DNA from: Hymenolepis diminuta
Lineage: Eukaryota; Platyhelminthes; Cestoda; Cyclophyllidea; Hymenolepididae
DNA length: 64,000 nt
NCBI GenBank assembly: GCA_900708905.1
Contig: CAADRB010000042.1
Location: 1,082,430-1,146,429, forward strand
Direction: 5' to 3'
The first letter of the stretch is position 1, and the number at the start of each line of letters is the position of its first letter. This document shows positions 25,601-40,600 of this stretch, piece by piece. Position numbers and translations under genes: made by a program. Under the pieces are notes generated by a model. That model was not told the DNA's origin, made no database searches, and was given only the letters and a program-made list of their open reading frames with translations.

Positions 25601-28600
25601 TACTTTTTCACTTTAATGTTTATGTTGAATGCTTAGCGCTAGACTTTGTCCAAAAGATATTACCTAACTGAGTCTCACTGGAAGTCATTGGCAGCACAGA
25701 CTGAGGCAAATTTATTAACTAGGATTAAAATAACTTAATAGCAAGCATGATTTTGTGAATGGTAGGGCTGACAAGCTCGGTAAAATAACAATGGTGTGAC
25801 AACAGCGCATAATGAAAATCCGGTAAAATACAAAATGTGCATCTGTCTACACCACATTCTTAAAATATTAGCTAAAAGGTTCTTTCATCAGTTAAATAGA
25901 ACTTTTGGGAAAAATATTTCTTCAGAAAGACAAATCTACTTGTAACTGAGCGGGATTTACTAAGGCTATGGAGGGAATTGCTCTGTAGCTCCATAAGAAT
26001 TGAATTAAGCTAAATCTGTTAAAACATTATCCAGTAATTGGACGTTAAATTACTATACTTTTTTTTCCTATCAGTATCAATTTTCAAACGCATTAAAGCA
26101 TCAGTAATCCATAATATTAATATTAAAAGCACCAACAAACAGCAAACAGAGCATCTAATACTAACAGGATCGGAGGGATAACCACATGTCCTCTGATGAA
26201 GTTCTTTTTTGATCAACTGATTTGACCTTTGATTTTCTTAGGCTTTGTTAAAATTGGAAAAAATATTCTAAGAACTACGTGAGCGCAGTGAGAAAAATCT
26301 TGCTATGACGTGTAGGATCTTCTCTTTGAAGAACCACATTAATCAAAGTAGTAGACTCGCACCAATAATCATAAAATACTAAATTAATAGACATCACCCG
26401 ATAAAGGTTTGTCAGATAAAATTAATCACCTTACAAATTAAATTAGGCGTTCAGAAATGCTAAAACTCGGTCAAGCGCAATGAATGTAAATAGTAACTTG
26501 AACACAAACAGTTCTAATTTCTCATGTCAGTTAAATAAGATTACAAAAAACATACACTAGAAAAACTATGAATGTCAAATCATGAATGAAAAATAGAACT
26601 GACAAGCTCGATCGAATAATAATTTTATCATTCTCATAAAACTGCACGAAAGCACAACATTCTGCAAAAGCACTATCGCGAAAATAGAACAAGATCCTAA
26701 TTCGCAAGTCTATCTCAAGGTCTGCACGCTTTAGGATTAGTCAATAGTTTTATATTATTTTATTTAACTAAAAGAACGGAAATCATAAGTTCTAAGTGCT
26801 GGTAGTGGAAATGTCAACGAACACATTACAGGTTTATTCCACAAAATAGAAGTCATCAGTTTGAAACACATTGGCGCACTTCCAGCAAACGGTATTAACA
26901 ACCGTACTGGTTAAAAATGATCAACAGAGGCACCAGAATGTAGCTTCAACACGTACGACCAGCCTCCAGCAAAGTTATTAATCTTATTTAAAATTGATGG
27001 TGTCACATTTTTCGAGTAAATTACAATACCGAAGATGAGAGTACGATAATACTAGTACGCCGCACATTCAAATGCATTTATTTTCTGTTTGACGAGAGCA
27101 AGTAAAAGTAGCCAGTAAAATGGTATCAGAATACTTCAATTGAGAAAAAATAAAATACCCCTTACCTTGAAAATTTATCTCTACGAATATGAAACTGAAT
27201 AGAAAGGAAGTAAGAATTCTGCAGAGAGAATTTTCTCCCAATACGCGCTGTTTCGTACTGTATTAAATATTCTCATTTCAACTCGCTCTCTTAATTTTTT
27301 TCAAAGAAAATTCGTCTGCATGTTCCTCATTTAACATTTTGTTAATTCGCATAATTTAACACACCTGTTGTCTATTAGCTCACTCTTAGCCAATAATAAA
27401 ATCAGGAGTTGGGCATTCAATTCCCATAACATGTGTACGCATATCAATCTTTATTATACCACTTTCGTTAGTACAATTAATAGCTTAAATTAGCTCTAGA
27501 CGATGCGAAATTCATCTTAATCGACAAAACAGCATCTGTTTCTGAATGTACAATATTGATAACAGTAGATGAAGGCACGCTGGCTTGGGAAATAAGTGAC
27601 TTCTTTGTTTCCAGTTCACACACCAAACACCTACCAAACCATATATATCACCTTCTAACTCCTACTTTAAGCCTTAAACGTAAATTCTTAGACTGGATAC
27701 CAACCATTCGAAACACTCCATAAGAGATTAAAAGCAAATAAACTCGTAATAACAATAAATACTTCACCATCACCAAGTTAATACAAGAACTATAAACATG
27801 GCCTTATCTAATTAAATTGAGGAGATTTGAACAAATTCTCGAGTTCTCGATCACTGCCTTTTCACCTTTTAAGTCCGAGAATGAGATTTCATAACAGCTA
27901 TAGACTAACTAAGCAGTCAATCAATACCCACGCATCCTAATCTATACTTCCCTAAGAAAAGTACCGTTATTGGGTGATAAGCTCTTAATCTTCTCTTATT
28001 TATTCAACTGCATCTGAGTTAACCCATGCATTATTATTACTGAGGCATTTAGAGATATTACAACGGCAACGTTGTCTAAATCAATGACGGCTCCCCACTT
28101 GAACCTAAATTCTTTGATAATGGATATTCCAATAAGTTTCAAACGTGGCCGTTTGCATCAGGGAGGACATTACTGCTATAAGTATGAATTTTGCCACTAA
28201 CAGAGATGAAAATAACATGTTTAACTATGTGTACAATGAAAAATTACACTTCCTTGATCTTGAAAAAAAGGGGGTACTGTCGAGCCACTGGTTGAGAAAT
28301 TCAATCTACCATCGCCTAGCATAACAACATTAAACAACTTTACATGACCAATTTTTGACGCTTAATATCTTATAAACATCAAGGGTGATTAAACCGTCAT
28401 CTATCACAATGCCATCCTCAAGGACGACATTAAGACTGACATTGGACATATTTTCATAGAATATTCAACTCTGAAGAAAGTAGGTGGATGACATAAACAA
28501 ATATTTGGAAACTGACAAGAAAATGTCGACAATTTTTTTTTGTAATCAGAGCTGAGTAATGAACAAAGAAAGAAATCTATATTAAAAGGATCAAATTCCA

Positions 28601-31600
28601 CTCCCTCCACTCATCCAAATTTAAAATCCTAAAGCTTTCCATCTGCTCAACGCTGAAATTCACAAACAGAAGGATATTTATAGTTCCAACTAACCAGACA
28701 GAATCGGTAGACTCCTGCACAGACATCCCTGCTTCTTAGTATCACCTCCGAGGTAGATGGTTGCCATCAAATCGTCGTCGCAATCTTCAGCCATCTCCTC
28801 CTCCTGATCTGATGATTCATGGGAAATTAGAGAGTATGAAGTAGGCGAAGTGACGAGAGCCGAGTCCTCTTCAGGCTCGCCCCCTTCTCGTTGTGAGGGC
28901 TGGATGATGATGTCGCGTTCAATATCATCGTCATTGTCAAAATCAAATTCCGTACCGTCGGCGTTGGTGGTGGAAGTGGAGACAACGGATAGAGGACGTC
29001 GTGGAGAGGATGTGCAATAGGGTCTACCAAAAGGAGAGACCAAGGTCGCTTCAGCACTGGAAAAGTTATAACATACCTGTGTGATATATTAGTTTTCAGA
29101 TGTGATCAAACCTGTAAAGTATTGGGAACTCAGTACAAAGACCTAGAAGACCCCGTAAAGAATAAGTCCTTTCTAGATCACATCGGATTAAATCGCATTA
29201 ATTACAACTGCTTAGACAGACAAACGAGACACACCTGACAACAGGAAAGTAGTCAATAATACCTAGTCTCAAAGAGTTAACCATGTGGTCCTGATACACA
29301 CCTTCCAATGATTAATCTTCGTATTGAAACACCATAAACACAAGTCAACATATTGTTACAACTTTCAGGACATATCTGCACTGTCTTAGCTATGTAAGTG
29401 GTTTGAGTTAATTCCTTTGTGTGAGCAGAATTACATATTCCTTATTGAATCCGATCTTATTGCTCGATAAGTTAAACTATCGAACTGCTAGATCCGTGAT
29501 TTTCAAAATAACATAAAGAGGAAAAACACATTCATATTTGGACCAAATACAGCTCTATAGCGGTATTTTTTAAAGAACATTGTGCATATATATGCATAAT
29601 ACATATACATGTATACTGAAAATGTTTTCAATGAGTCTTTTGACAAGTGACATGAACTTACGCCGAATATTTCCTTTTAGCTGCAGCAGAGATTGGGCTT
29701 ATGAGGGAAAATAGTTGAGCTGGAATGGAACCCCCCACCTGGAGTTGACTGGTTGAAACTTGTTTAACTGGTGTGATCTCTCCAAAAGACTTGTCTTCTT
29801 GATTACTCGAAATGGACATATCTACAATGGAAGATAGATAAAGGCAAGCGTCAGAAAAATCTAAAAAGAAAATTGTATAAATTGCAATCTTGGTGAAACA
29901 TCTAAACGCATGGGAATACCACAACTGCTCTGATAATTAAGGGAGACTCAAATTTCATTTGGGCTTCAGAATTTTCAGGTTGTGCGCCTTCCTGTTTTTT
30001 GGTTCTACCGGGTTTATTTCATAACCAAACGCTTTTACAATCATGTAGAGAATTCAGACAATACGATTTCGAAGTTTTAATAATTTCCAAACCCACAGAA
30101 GGAAGAAGGATATTCAGGCAGCTCTCTGCTTATTAGTATGGTCACTGAATGTACGCCAATAGGACTCTAAACTTACCTCGAACACTATAAAGCACAGACT
30201 CCATCAATTTACCACTCCATATTTGAATGACATAGGTATCAATTTTTCTAAATGAAAAGGTAAGTTACGTTATTTTAACCTAACTTGAGCTGACCTTTTT
30301 CTTGACATGAAGATTTCAATGAGGTAGACTTAGTGAAAGGATGTGCTTTCCGACACAATATAGAACAGAACAGGTCATGCCATTCACTGAAATTGAGACA
30401 TTGAATATGGAATCCGACCTTTGACTCGACGGACGTGGTATGCTAAAAACAAAGTCACTACCGAATAGAATTTTAATGGGAAGTATTTTAAAGAAGTAAA
30501 ACACTTTTATTGTAATTAAGCCTTTCTATAGCTTAAACCTCTTTTACTGAACCCCATTTATGTGCAGCTTATGAGTGGTTGATTCTACATCATTCAGTAC
30601 GTGACAGAAAGTAGGCTTGTAAGTGAAGGAATTAACAAGAACGCATACTAAATAAAACAAAATCATACACAAATTTGACCTTCGGCTCGATGCTAACAAT
30701 AAAAACTTGACAGGCTGTACTTTCGTGATGTCAATCACTTGTAATGACAGGGAGGAACTTGTCCAGATAGTGCGAAATAGCGGCACACAAACCGAGCCGT
30801 GTATTGCTAATTGTATACGTACAAATAACTCGAGCGAATGTGTAAAGTTATGCATACGCTAATTATCGGGTTGTGACAGAGGTTCTGTCCATATTTTTAA
30901 TTTGAATTAAAGTGAAAACTTTGTCAAAAGTACATTTATTTAGCGTTCAACATAGTCACCATTTTTATTAATTACATCTTCCCATTTTGCCATAAGCTTT
31001 CTCATTCCTTCTTCATAGAATTTAGCCAGTTTGGACTCAAAAAAGAAACCAGCTTCATTTCCACCTCTTCTCTTGAAGTAAGCCTTTGTTCCGCTCAATG
31101 ATTCTGTAAGCTCCTGAAAAGATGAAATTCGGTATGGTGGGTGATGCATGACTTCCCAGCCAACTTTTTCAACTAGATTTTTGGTTGCTCTTGAAGTGTG
31201 GGGTCTGGCATTGTCAAGGTGCGGAGTTACTCGTTTTTCATTGCTCAAAGAAGGCCATTTTTCCTGCCGTTAAGTGCTTTTGAACGAGTTAGCTCCTGAC
31301 AGCAAACTTCAGATGTTATTGTTTGATTGTCACCTATTAGTTCATAATAAACAATTCCCTTCAAATCCCACAATCCACACAAGAGAATTTTCACCGGGTG
31401 CAGTCCCGATTTGTCTCGGTTGTGGAATTGGTTTTGAATCACTGTCTTTTGAGCTTAACATTGTTGTAAAGGATCCACTTCTCGTCGCTGTCACTTATGA
31501 TTCGGTCTAAAAAAGATGCCTGAAGTTCAGTTCACGAGAACGCAGTGAAACACAGCAAGTCACACACTGCTGTTTGTTGATTTCTGACAAACTGTGCAGG

Positions 31601-34600
31601 GCCCATTTCCCGGCCTTTGAGACCTTGCCAAATCTCTAAGTCATTTCCCTATATATGATCATATGGCTTACGTTAAAGGTTTTGATCAGTTCTCTAATAG
31701 TACAGGTAGGATTTTCATCAATGGCAACTTGCAATTACTCAAAATTGAGTATTTTTGAGCATCCTGCTCTCGGTTCGTCTCTCGTCTTTCAGACTGAAGT
31801 CATCCTTTTTGAAACATGAAATTCACCCTCTGCAGGCCTTTTCATTCACAACATCATCTTCATAAGTGTCTTTGAGTGTTTTTGCAGCTGAGCTTGTCAC
31901 ATTTTCTTTATGAAATTCAAACAGTAAAATATGCCTGATATGCTCTTCATTTGGAGTGTACATTAGGGCTAGAAATAGTTATTAATAAGGATAATTATCA
32001 CGCAACCTGAAAGAATAATATTTTATTAATTACCATAGATAAGCACACAACATTAACAAGCTAAACTTAAGAATTCGTAATCTAAACACGGCTCCGAATT
32101 GGACAGAACTTCAGTTGCGACCTGACACTTCGATTCAAAATGTGGAGGCCAGGAGGCTAACATATGACTTCTTTACTGACGCCAATTGATTGATACGGAG
32201 ACTTCGTGGAATTTAGAGTACAAAAGGTTCATCAACTGGAGGACGGGAAAGAGGTCCATACAAGGGAAGACAATGATATCATGGAACTCAGAAACACACA
32301 AAAGACATGGGCTGAAAAGTCCCGGGCCTAACGAAGAAAATACAGTTTTTTTGTTCAAAATTAGCTTTATTCATCAACGCAATCTCCATCAAGAACAACG
32401 CAATCATTCCAGCGCCGCTCTAACATTTCACTACCACTTTTGTAGAATGACTTATCTTTTGCCTCAAAATAGGCCTCAGTTTCAGCGATAACCTCTTCAT
32501 TCGTGCCAAATTTCTTACCGGCGAGCATTCTTTCAGGTCTGCGAACAGCCAGTAGTCGCTGGGACCCAAATCTGGCAAATACGGTGGATGTGGGAGCAAT
32601 TCGAAGTTCAATTCATGTAGTTTTGCCATTGTTTTGATTNACTTGTCACACGGTGCGTTGTCTTGATGAAACAAAATTTTTTTCTTTGCCATATGCGGCC
32701 GTTTCTTTGCAATTTCGGCCTTCAAACNNNNNNNNNNNNNNNNNNNNNNNNNNNNNNNNNNNNNNNNNNNNNNNNNNNNNNNNNNNNNNNNNNNNNNNNN
32801 NNNNNNNNNNNNNNNNNNNNNNNNNNNNNNNNNNNNNNNNNNNNNNNNNNNNNNNNNNNNNNNNNNNNNNNNNNNNNNNNNNNNNNNNNNNNNNNNNNNN
32901 NNNNNNNNNNNNNNNNNNNNNNNNNNNNNNNNNNNNNNNNNNNNNNNNNNNNNNNNNNNNNNNNNNNNNNNNNNNNNNNNNNNNNNNNNNNNNNNNNNNN
33001 NNNNNNNNNNNNNNNNNNNNNNNNNNNNNNNNNNNNNNNNNNNNNNNNNNNNNNNNNNNNNNNNNNNNNNNNNNNNNNNNNNNNNNNNNNNNNNNNNNNN
33101 NNNNNNNNNNNNNNNNNNNNNNNNNNNNNNNNNNNNNNNNNNNNNNNNNNNNNNNNNNNNNNNNNNNNNNNNNNNNNNNNNNNNNNNNNNNNNNNNNNNN
33201 NNNNNNNNNNNNNNNNNNNNATTTGGACGTCCACTGCGTTCTGCATCATCGGTGTCTCTACGACCACGTTTGAAATCAGCAAACCAACGTTTTATTGTTG
33301 TTTCTGATGGAGCGGAGTCCCCATAACACTTTTCAAACCATTGCTTCGCTTGAACGGTATTTTTTCGCATCAAGAAACAGTGTAAAATTAAAACACGAAA
33401 TTGTTTTTGATCCATTGTTTTGAAAATAACAAAAGTGGCGTCACTCTTAGCACAATAATTCACAAACTAATGAATAGAATATCATGAAATTTTAACAGCT
33501 GTCTTTTGAAGGTTAGTATTAACTGAACAAAAGGTGACCGCAATAAAACTAGCGCCATCTATGTGTTAGGCCTGGGACTTTTCAGCCCATGTGTTACACG
33601 TCTAGACGCACCCGCACTTGGTCAAACGACGTGTCAGAATCATCCATTCCACCTCCCTGGTTAATTAGCACAAATTCAACCATTTGAGTTTCGATTAGTG
33701 TCCCTAAAATAACTAAATGTGCAGAAAAGAGTACTCGTTTTGAGTGAGATGCAAAAAAAATTGGCAAATTTCCGGTGTTATATGTTGCTCCAAAATGAAA
33801 TATTCTGTGAATTTGACCTTTAGAATCACTAAAAGCATTACAAGTCAGAAGCTCCAAAAGAGAGGAACAACAAAATGCGCGAAATACAATCGCCAAATTT
33901 ACCAAACGTCTCTCTTCAATACACTAGAATTTGAAAGCTGTAAATCCTTTTATCAAAATTGTATCCTTAATGCGATGCTTGAACAGACTTGTTATTCGTG
34001 TTGTATGCATACATTACCTTTAAATCCTAATCCGAAAGTGTTACTGACAACTAAAAAAACGTCAATCAGCAGTCCTTAAAATGTACGATGAAAATCGACA
34101 ACGTCTTACTCGAAAGATGAAGGTGTGAGGATTAGAAATTAGCGTACTACTTGGTACAACTTTCAATAGTCAACTTTGACTCGAAGACAATGTCAATTGA
34201 AATTGAGTGACAGCGCCAGATAAAAAAGGTAGTATTATATTCTAATGCCTATTAAGGGAAGCGTTAATAATACTTGAACTGGATAAAGGAAAACGTTTGC
34301 TGGAGTACAGCTCTTCTTGTTGCCCATTCCAATCACTGAACGCGCACTGATGAACATCGGTCTCATGACTCCAAACGTCCACACTAACCACTAAGCCACA
34401 AGCGCATAAAAGGTTGTACATATTCTTTCGTGTGCCAATATTGTAGAAGTCACCCAAGACAGAAGGTGAGACTCATCAATGTAATTAAAACTTGAATTTC
34501 AATAGAGAAGATTCAGATAGCTACTACAGCATTCAAAATAAGTTCTAGAAAATACTTTGAATGATCTGTAAAATTGGAAAAATAAACCTTCAATTCCCTA

Positions 34601-37600
34601 TTTATTGCAATAAAATAATTTCAAGACCATATTCGAACTTATGCTAGGCAACATCAAAACTAATGATTTTTCTTATCTAGTGACTTCAAATAAAACGCAG
34701 AATCAGAATGTTGATTATTATGCTCACAGAATTACAATTACAAAAGTAGTTAAGGCAGAATAATAAATTTGAAGTCCCTTAACTGAAGTCTTTTACATCA
34801 GGAATAGAGGAATTGGATTCTGGAGCCCATCTGATGAGAAACTCGCATTTTGTAACTTTTTAACAAGTTCGGTTAATCCAACGTTTGCTGGATGTCCACG
34901 GATGAGTATCAAAGGCGAACAGGACCTCTGAGTTTGACCAATGCGTCATTGGTACACAGCAGAATAACAATCTTCAATACCAAATCTGATTTCGCTAACA
35001 CCTTTCACGATGTGAAATTCCCGGAGGAGGCAGAAATTCAAGTTGTAAGTCGAAAACAGAAAGCATTAGAAGACCCCTGCCGGTAGGTGATATGGCTTAT
35101 TTCAGAAAGGAGTGATAAATAACAATGATTGTTAATTCACGCCAACCAACCTTTAGGGGACACCAGAACATCAGAAGGAAGAGTGAAAGACCATCTGCGG
35201 TTGATTTTGGGAGGAGTGGTGAGTTTACAATCACATCTATGGCGGCGACGACGACGCAGAGCATTGTCCGAGTCACTAACGAAACCAGACTCGCCACTTG
35301 CTTTGAAGTGAATTTGTGGAACAAGGTGGTTTGTATCTTGGGCATCTATGCATCCTCGAAGATACATCAGACAAGTGAAACAGGGCTCGGACTTAGAAAA
35401 GAACGGACGCTGAAAGCAAAGACATTGTCTTCTCTTGTTTGGATTTGACCAAGTAGACTGTGAGAGAGAACCAGAACGAAGTTTGGCTGAATTCAATTTC
35501 AGAAGCAGTGGTAACTAAGAGGAAAATAAATACGTAATTACAATATGTTTACGACCAACAACCAAGTGAATAGAAATATCTCATCTAAAGATAATTTAAA
35601 AAATAAACATTATCGTCAATACAAATGGATCAAGACTGACGCGCATATTTATATGCGAGCAGTACAACGTAGAATTTGCAAACGCGAAAATGCATATATT
35701 GATTCAGCATATCAATTCCTCATTCTAACTGTCAAGTGATCGACTTTTCCTGTTTACCGTCGAACCAACAAAAGACCCAAAATAGCCAACTTAAATCCGC
35801 GGACTATGTAGCGCGTCACAGTTCTTTTGCACTCTGTAGACATTTGTTAAGGATCATAAGATTGCAATTCTTCCTTTTATCTTACTCTGTCTGAGATCCA
35901 CACTGAAATCTAGGACTTCTGGTTTGGGAAAGTCTATTGTTCACTGTTAAAGTGAGATTAATGAGGGGATGAGTGTTACTCATTATATTTGGTATGATCT
36001 CTCGAATTTATAAATGTTTTGTGTTATGTCTGAAATTTAGAACACTTGGAATACGCTATAAAAATTTCTTTCTATTAATGAGTCATTCGTCAAAACTGTG
36101 GGAAATAGACCCCTCCAAAACACATACCGTCTCTTCGTAGTACCTAATTGACCTGTTTAGTTATGCTTCCGTCTTCTAACGTCATGATTTACGAACGTCT
36201 AAGTTGTCGCTACAAGAATTTGCAACAAAAGCGTAATTCACCCTAGACCAACGTGAGACTTGGAAGAAATTTCATTCAAATCCCATATTCATGCATTTCT
36301 CACACACCTTAACATGATCATAAACGTGCAAGACTGCTTTAAAAAGCTCTATTTCAAGGCCTAACTTAGGAGAATGGAATGGATTACTGCAATCCCATTC
36401 TATCATTCAAATAGTACAAACTAGTATATACAGTCTTCAAATACTAGATATACACTGACGATTTCCGCAGAAGCACATACAATAACAATCTTTCAAGAAT
36501 CTAAATCGGATGCTTTTGATGCACTTCACTACACAAAATTCTTCCTTAAAGTATTATTTTATCGATTACTAGGCTTCTCTTTCATACTTTGAAATCACAC
36601 CTCCATACATTCAATGCTATATAAGCAATCGAATTTTTCTAAATAAATATACATCCACTTCTGTATGCATCCTCTGAGTCTAAGTAACAGTGTAGTCATC
36701 GCATTTTCTTAGCTTCTAGGAACATTGCAATGGGTCTATATTAGCGGATACCGACAGTTAAATTAGTTACAAGGACTTACTTGATTGGGGCCCACTCCAC
36801 TAGATGTCATTTTCAACATCTCCCGCAGTTCCAGTTGTCTCACCCAAACTTCGCAAACACGATCAGCCAGCTCCAGGCTCTTGGTTTTTGCCGAATAGAC
36901 AATGTCAGACCCTTCAGTTGAGAGTTCGAACCATGGCTTCTCGGAACATGAACCCTCCAGATGTTGTATCAGCTTCTGCAAATTGTCCAAACGGCGAGAT
37001 GTTTTCTTTAGCCTTAAATGCTCAATCTACAATACAGGAGATAGAAAAGCAATATTTTTGAAACCGATAGGGTATTCCAGCAGTTAGTTTTCCTAATCCG
37101 CAGCTTTTTTAACGAAATTGATGAAAGCTCAAAAAGTGAAAATAGTGCGTAAGAGGCCAGCTACTGGACCGTGTGTTCACAACACTTCATTGACAACAAT
37201 TCCAGTTCTCAAATTCATTTTCGGTAAATAAAGAGCGAAGAGGTTACCATCATCAATCTTGTCTACTTTTTTATGATACTGGGACCGAGTAGGCTTTTAG
37301 AATTAGAGCAATCATTTTTAGGTAGCAGGTATAGAAAGTAATATCCTATTATTACTGAGATATAATAGAAACGCTGAAAAAGACATTCTTATTCATAATT
37401 ACAAATTGTCACAGTAAATGGAGAAGTTATAATAATAGCAGAAAATTAACACTTCAACTGGAGAGAAAACAGAAACAGTGGCATATAATTGGAACGTTTC
37501 CATCCCAATTAATACCGGCGAAAGGTATCAATTTGGATTTAACATATTTTAAAAAGACTTAAGTCGTGGAGAAAGGCACCACCATATTGCTTACAAAAAA

Positions 37601-40600
37601 AATGAAATTTCGTCACACTATTTATCCTAACTAAATCTCACGCTATATAAGCAAGGGCATATTTTCCTAATAGAAATCGATGTTGAGTTACGGATTTTTG
37701 GTATTCTTCTACTTAATATACTTAAAAAAGGTGTGTAAGGCATCTGAGGACACCATACGCACTTTTAGATAAACAGAAAATGAGATTGTTAAAAGATGAA
37801 ACGTACAATATTTTGTGGCACAACCAATTAAACGTAATATTAACCTAGGTTTTATTTGATATATCCACCTTTCGCTTCTATCACCCACTCAATCCGAGTC
37901 CCAAAGCGACTGCAAGCTTTCATCAAATCAGGTGGTCTTTCTCGACGTTCTCCGTTCCTCCGGCTACTGCTTACATCAGAGAGGAGGATTTGGTGTTGTG
38001 GGGATACTTATTTACTTCCCTTTCAACTACGACCCGTCCCACACGTAACAATCAAAAGGATTAAGATCTAGTAAGTAGTTAGGAGGCCATAAGTTTGGTG
38101 TGACATGATGAAGAAAATTCCCCACCATACATTCAATCCTGGGTTTTGAGAGCTTTATGGGATGGAGCCGAATCTTGTTGAAAGACATGGAGTTTTCCTT
38201 CACTGACTACACTGTCTATCCAAGGGTGCTTAACAATGGTTTGAAGAGTCTCGACATAGGCATCTGCATCTGCATTGACTCTAGGGCTCTGTGGAAGAAA
38301 TTGAGCAGTCATGATTTGCCCCTCCCTCCCTGCTCCTCACAAAATCGAAAAGCATCACTTTTGCTGGAAACTTCGTTCACATAATCATTGGAACTCCAGT
38401 GGGGTTCGCCCCTCACATAGCCGCCTATCACTTCTTCGATTGACTTCCTCGTCCTGATGGAAGTTGTTTCTGTCGGAGAAAAACCAAAGACACTCTTGTT
38501 CTTCTGGATGCTTCGATTTGTTTAAGAATGATTCCGCACGCATTCAACGATTCTCTTGAGTTGTTTTTGTCGACATAAACTGATCTCGCCTAAGAACGTG
38601 TGAGATTTGTATCCGAGATGTTGATGAACAACATTCCTTATTCCTCCTTCAGACAATTGGAGACCTTTAGCAAGAAGTCGCGCAATGATTTGCCAGGATT
38701 TTCGTCCATCATGCCATATCATGCACTCTTCTCACAAACTCAGATATTCTGAATGAGTCAGCAAAGCGTTGACAATGCCCTTCTCTCTTGCTTGTGGCCA
38801 ATCAATCAATCTCCATTGTTTTCACTCAGCTCCTTTCTGACTTTCCAAACGAAAGATCTAGCGACTTGTAGAAATCTCGCATTTTCTAAATTCCTGTGTT
38901 CCGTTTTTATAGACACTATTACAGCGGGTCTTATTATTTCATCAGTTATAGTAGTGTCTGCCATGAGATCTGGTACAAAAAATACATCAATTATTTTCGG
39001 GTTAGTCTAAATTACGGAAATGTAAGTGTACTTAGATACCTTACGCACCCTGTATATTTATACACTTTTTTGCATGGTGAGATTGCAAATTCTTCCTGAG
39101 CTGTTGCAACTCTAATATACTTCGGTGGACAGCTTTTAATGACTGTGTATTTGATGTAATGTAAAATAAATTTAAATTCTGTCGCTATGACCTGTGTATT
39201 CACAAATACAATTACCCCAGTTCCGGAGCAAGAGAAGCCAGTTACATAGTCACTCCAGGGCTTTTTTTAATCTATCATGGACCATTTATGGGAATATAAT
39301 CCCTCTTCATGTGATAAAGGTTCAAGGGTTAACCCACTGCCGGACTGATAAAAGTTTGCACATCAAATAACTGTCAAGATGTCAGGAACGATCTGCGTCC
39401 CAATATTGACTTGGTTGCTGGGCGAGACAAAACGCAGAGTGCTGCCTTCAGTTATCAGTTATCGGCGTCCTGCAAGGTTTGTGAATTTGAATTGTAAGAG
39501 GTGTGCACTCACCAATACCGGTGTGTCTGTTGCAATTTAGGGGACCTACCTAGGCATAAATTGTCTTTGCCATGTTATGCAGCATCTTATCGAAATTATA
39601 AAGCATAATTTCATTTACCATGAAATAGAGTCATCACTGTGTTTGGAGAATTATCCTTTTGCTTATTTAAAATGCTCATCATCTTTTAATAAATGGAATG
39701 TCTTTCTATTTGTGTCGAGGTTAGCCATATTAATACAACAAATTCATCAGCATATCAACCCTTTGGATATTCAGATGTAAACTATAAAGAAGCAGGGAAT
39801 CGCATGTTCACAAAATGAAGTGGCTTCTATGTTCACGACTGTCTGTTCGTTAGATTGTGCAGTGTGTATGAAGTGAAGACGCTAAGGGGGGAGGAGAGGG
39901 CGGAGTGAATGCATCTATCGGATATTGTTTCCCAACAAGGATATTTCGTGTCTGAGGGCTTGGCTTGAACAGAAATTCGTTTTATGAATTGTCACATCTT
40001 ATTTTCAGCTGTCCTTTATCACCTATAATCGCTGCCCCTTTGTTTTATCGACCTTTTCAGACCTGAAGTTATTGAAAATTATACGAATTCGACAAGACGC
40101 AAAGTTAAGTAGAAACATGTGCATATAAGGACAATTGGAAATGAATGGGAGGAGGAATAGGAGTGCGAAGGGAAATTAGAACCCATATTGTGTCAAAGAG
40201 GATCTACTGAGGCAAAATAAGAGAGTTGACTGATTCCGCGTCCTTCGATAAGCAACTAATAAGATTTGTTGCCTGACAATTAGGACATAGTGGTAAGTTT
40301 TAGTTGGTTCGCACTACAGATTCTACGCCATTTGGCGTGAAATAAGGCAAATATTTCTATATTTCGATAGTCGCAGAAATTACGAGTGATAATCTATTTA
40401 TTTTTCCCTATTTCACTTAGAGAGATATGGAAAGATCTGCACCACTCGAGATATTATAAATATGCGTTTTCGGCGAAGAAAGAACCTGGAACGCCAGATG
40501 AATGTGGAACAGTCCGCACTTTCTTATTCTTCCAACAGACGTCGCCACCAGGAACAGCATTCAACAGTAGTTCGTCTCTAATTTTGCAAAGGAAAGATGT

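Larger units (their letters stand above)
32303..33594 (-). mobile_element. Mariner element, copy 1, nearly intact but gapped
   Basis: A 1292-bp element with terminal inverted repeats of about 28 bp. The left end is ACATGGGCTGAAAAGTCCCG from 32305, and the right end is its reverse complement up to 33594. A TA dinucleotide follows the right end (33595-33596), as expected for mariner targets. The left end is not flanked by TA, so that flank has changed. The 5' 374 bp match the copy at 63627 except for two bases. It inserted into an intron of the KASH-like gene. Confidence 0.93.
29822..35150 (-). other. Transposon-bearing intron of KASH-like gene
   Basis: Phase 1 intron of about 5.3 kb. It holds a decayed mariner (30940-31963), a young mariner (32303-33594) and a tRNA-like A-box sequence (34377-34400). 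The exons on both sides keep a matching phase. Confidence 0.6.

Noticed and set aside
34892..35090. Possible extra exon of the KASH-like gene on the minus strand
   Set aside because: Open frame with weak splice sites. The neighbouring exons (35151-35514 and 29662-29821) already join in phase without it.
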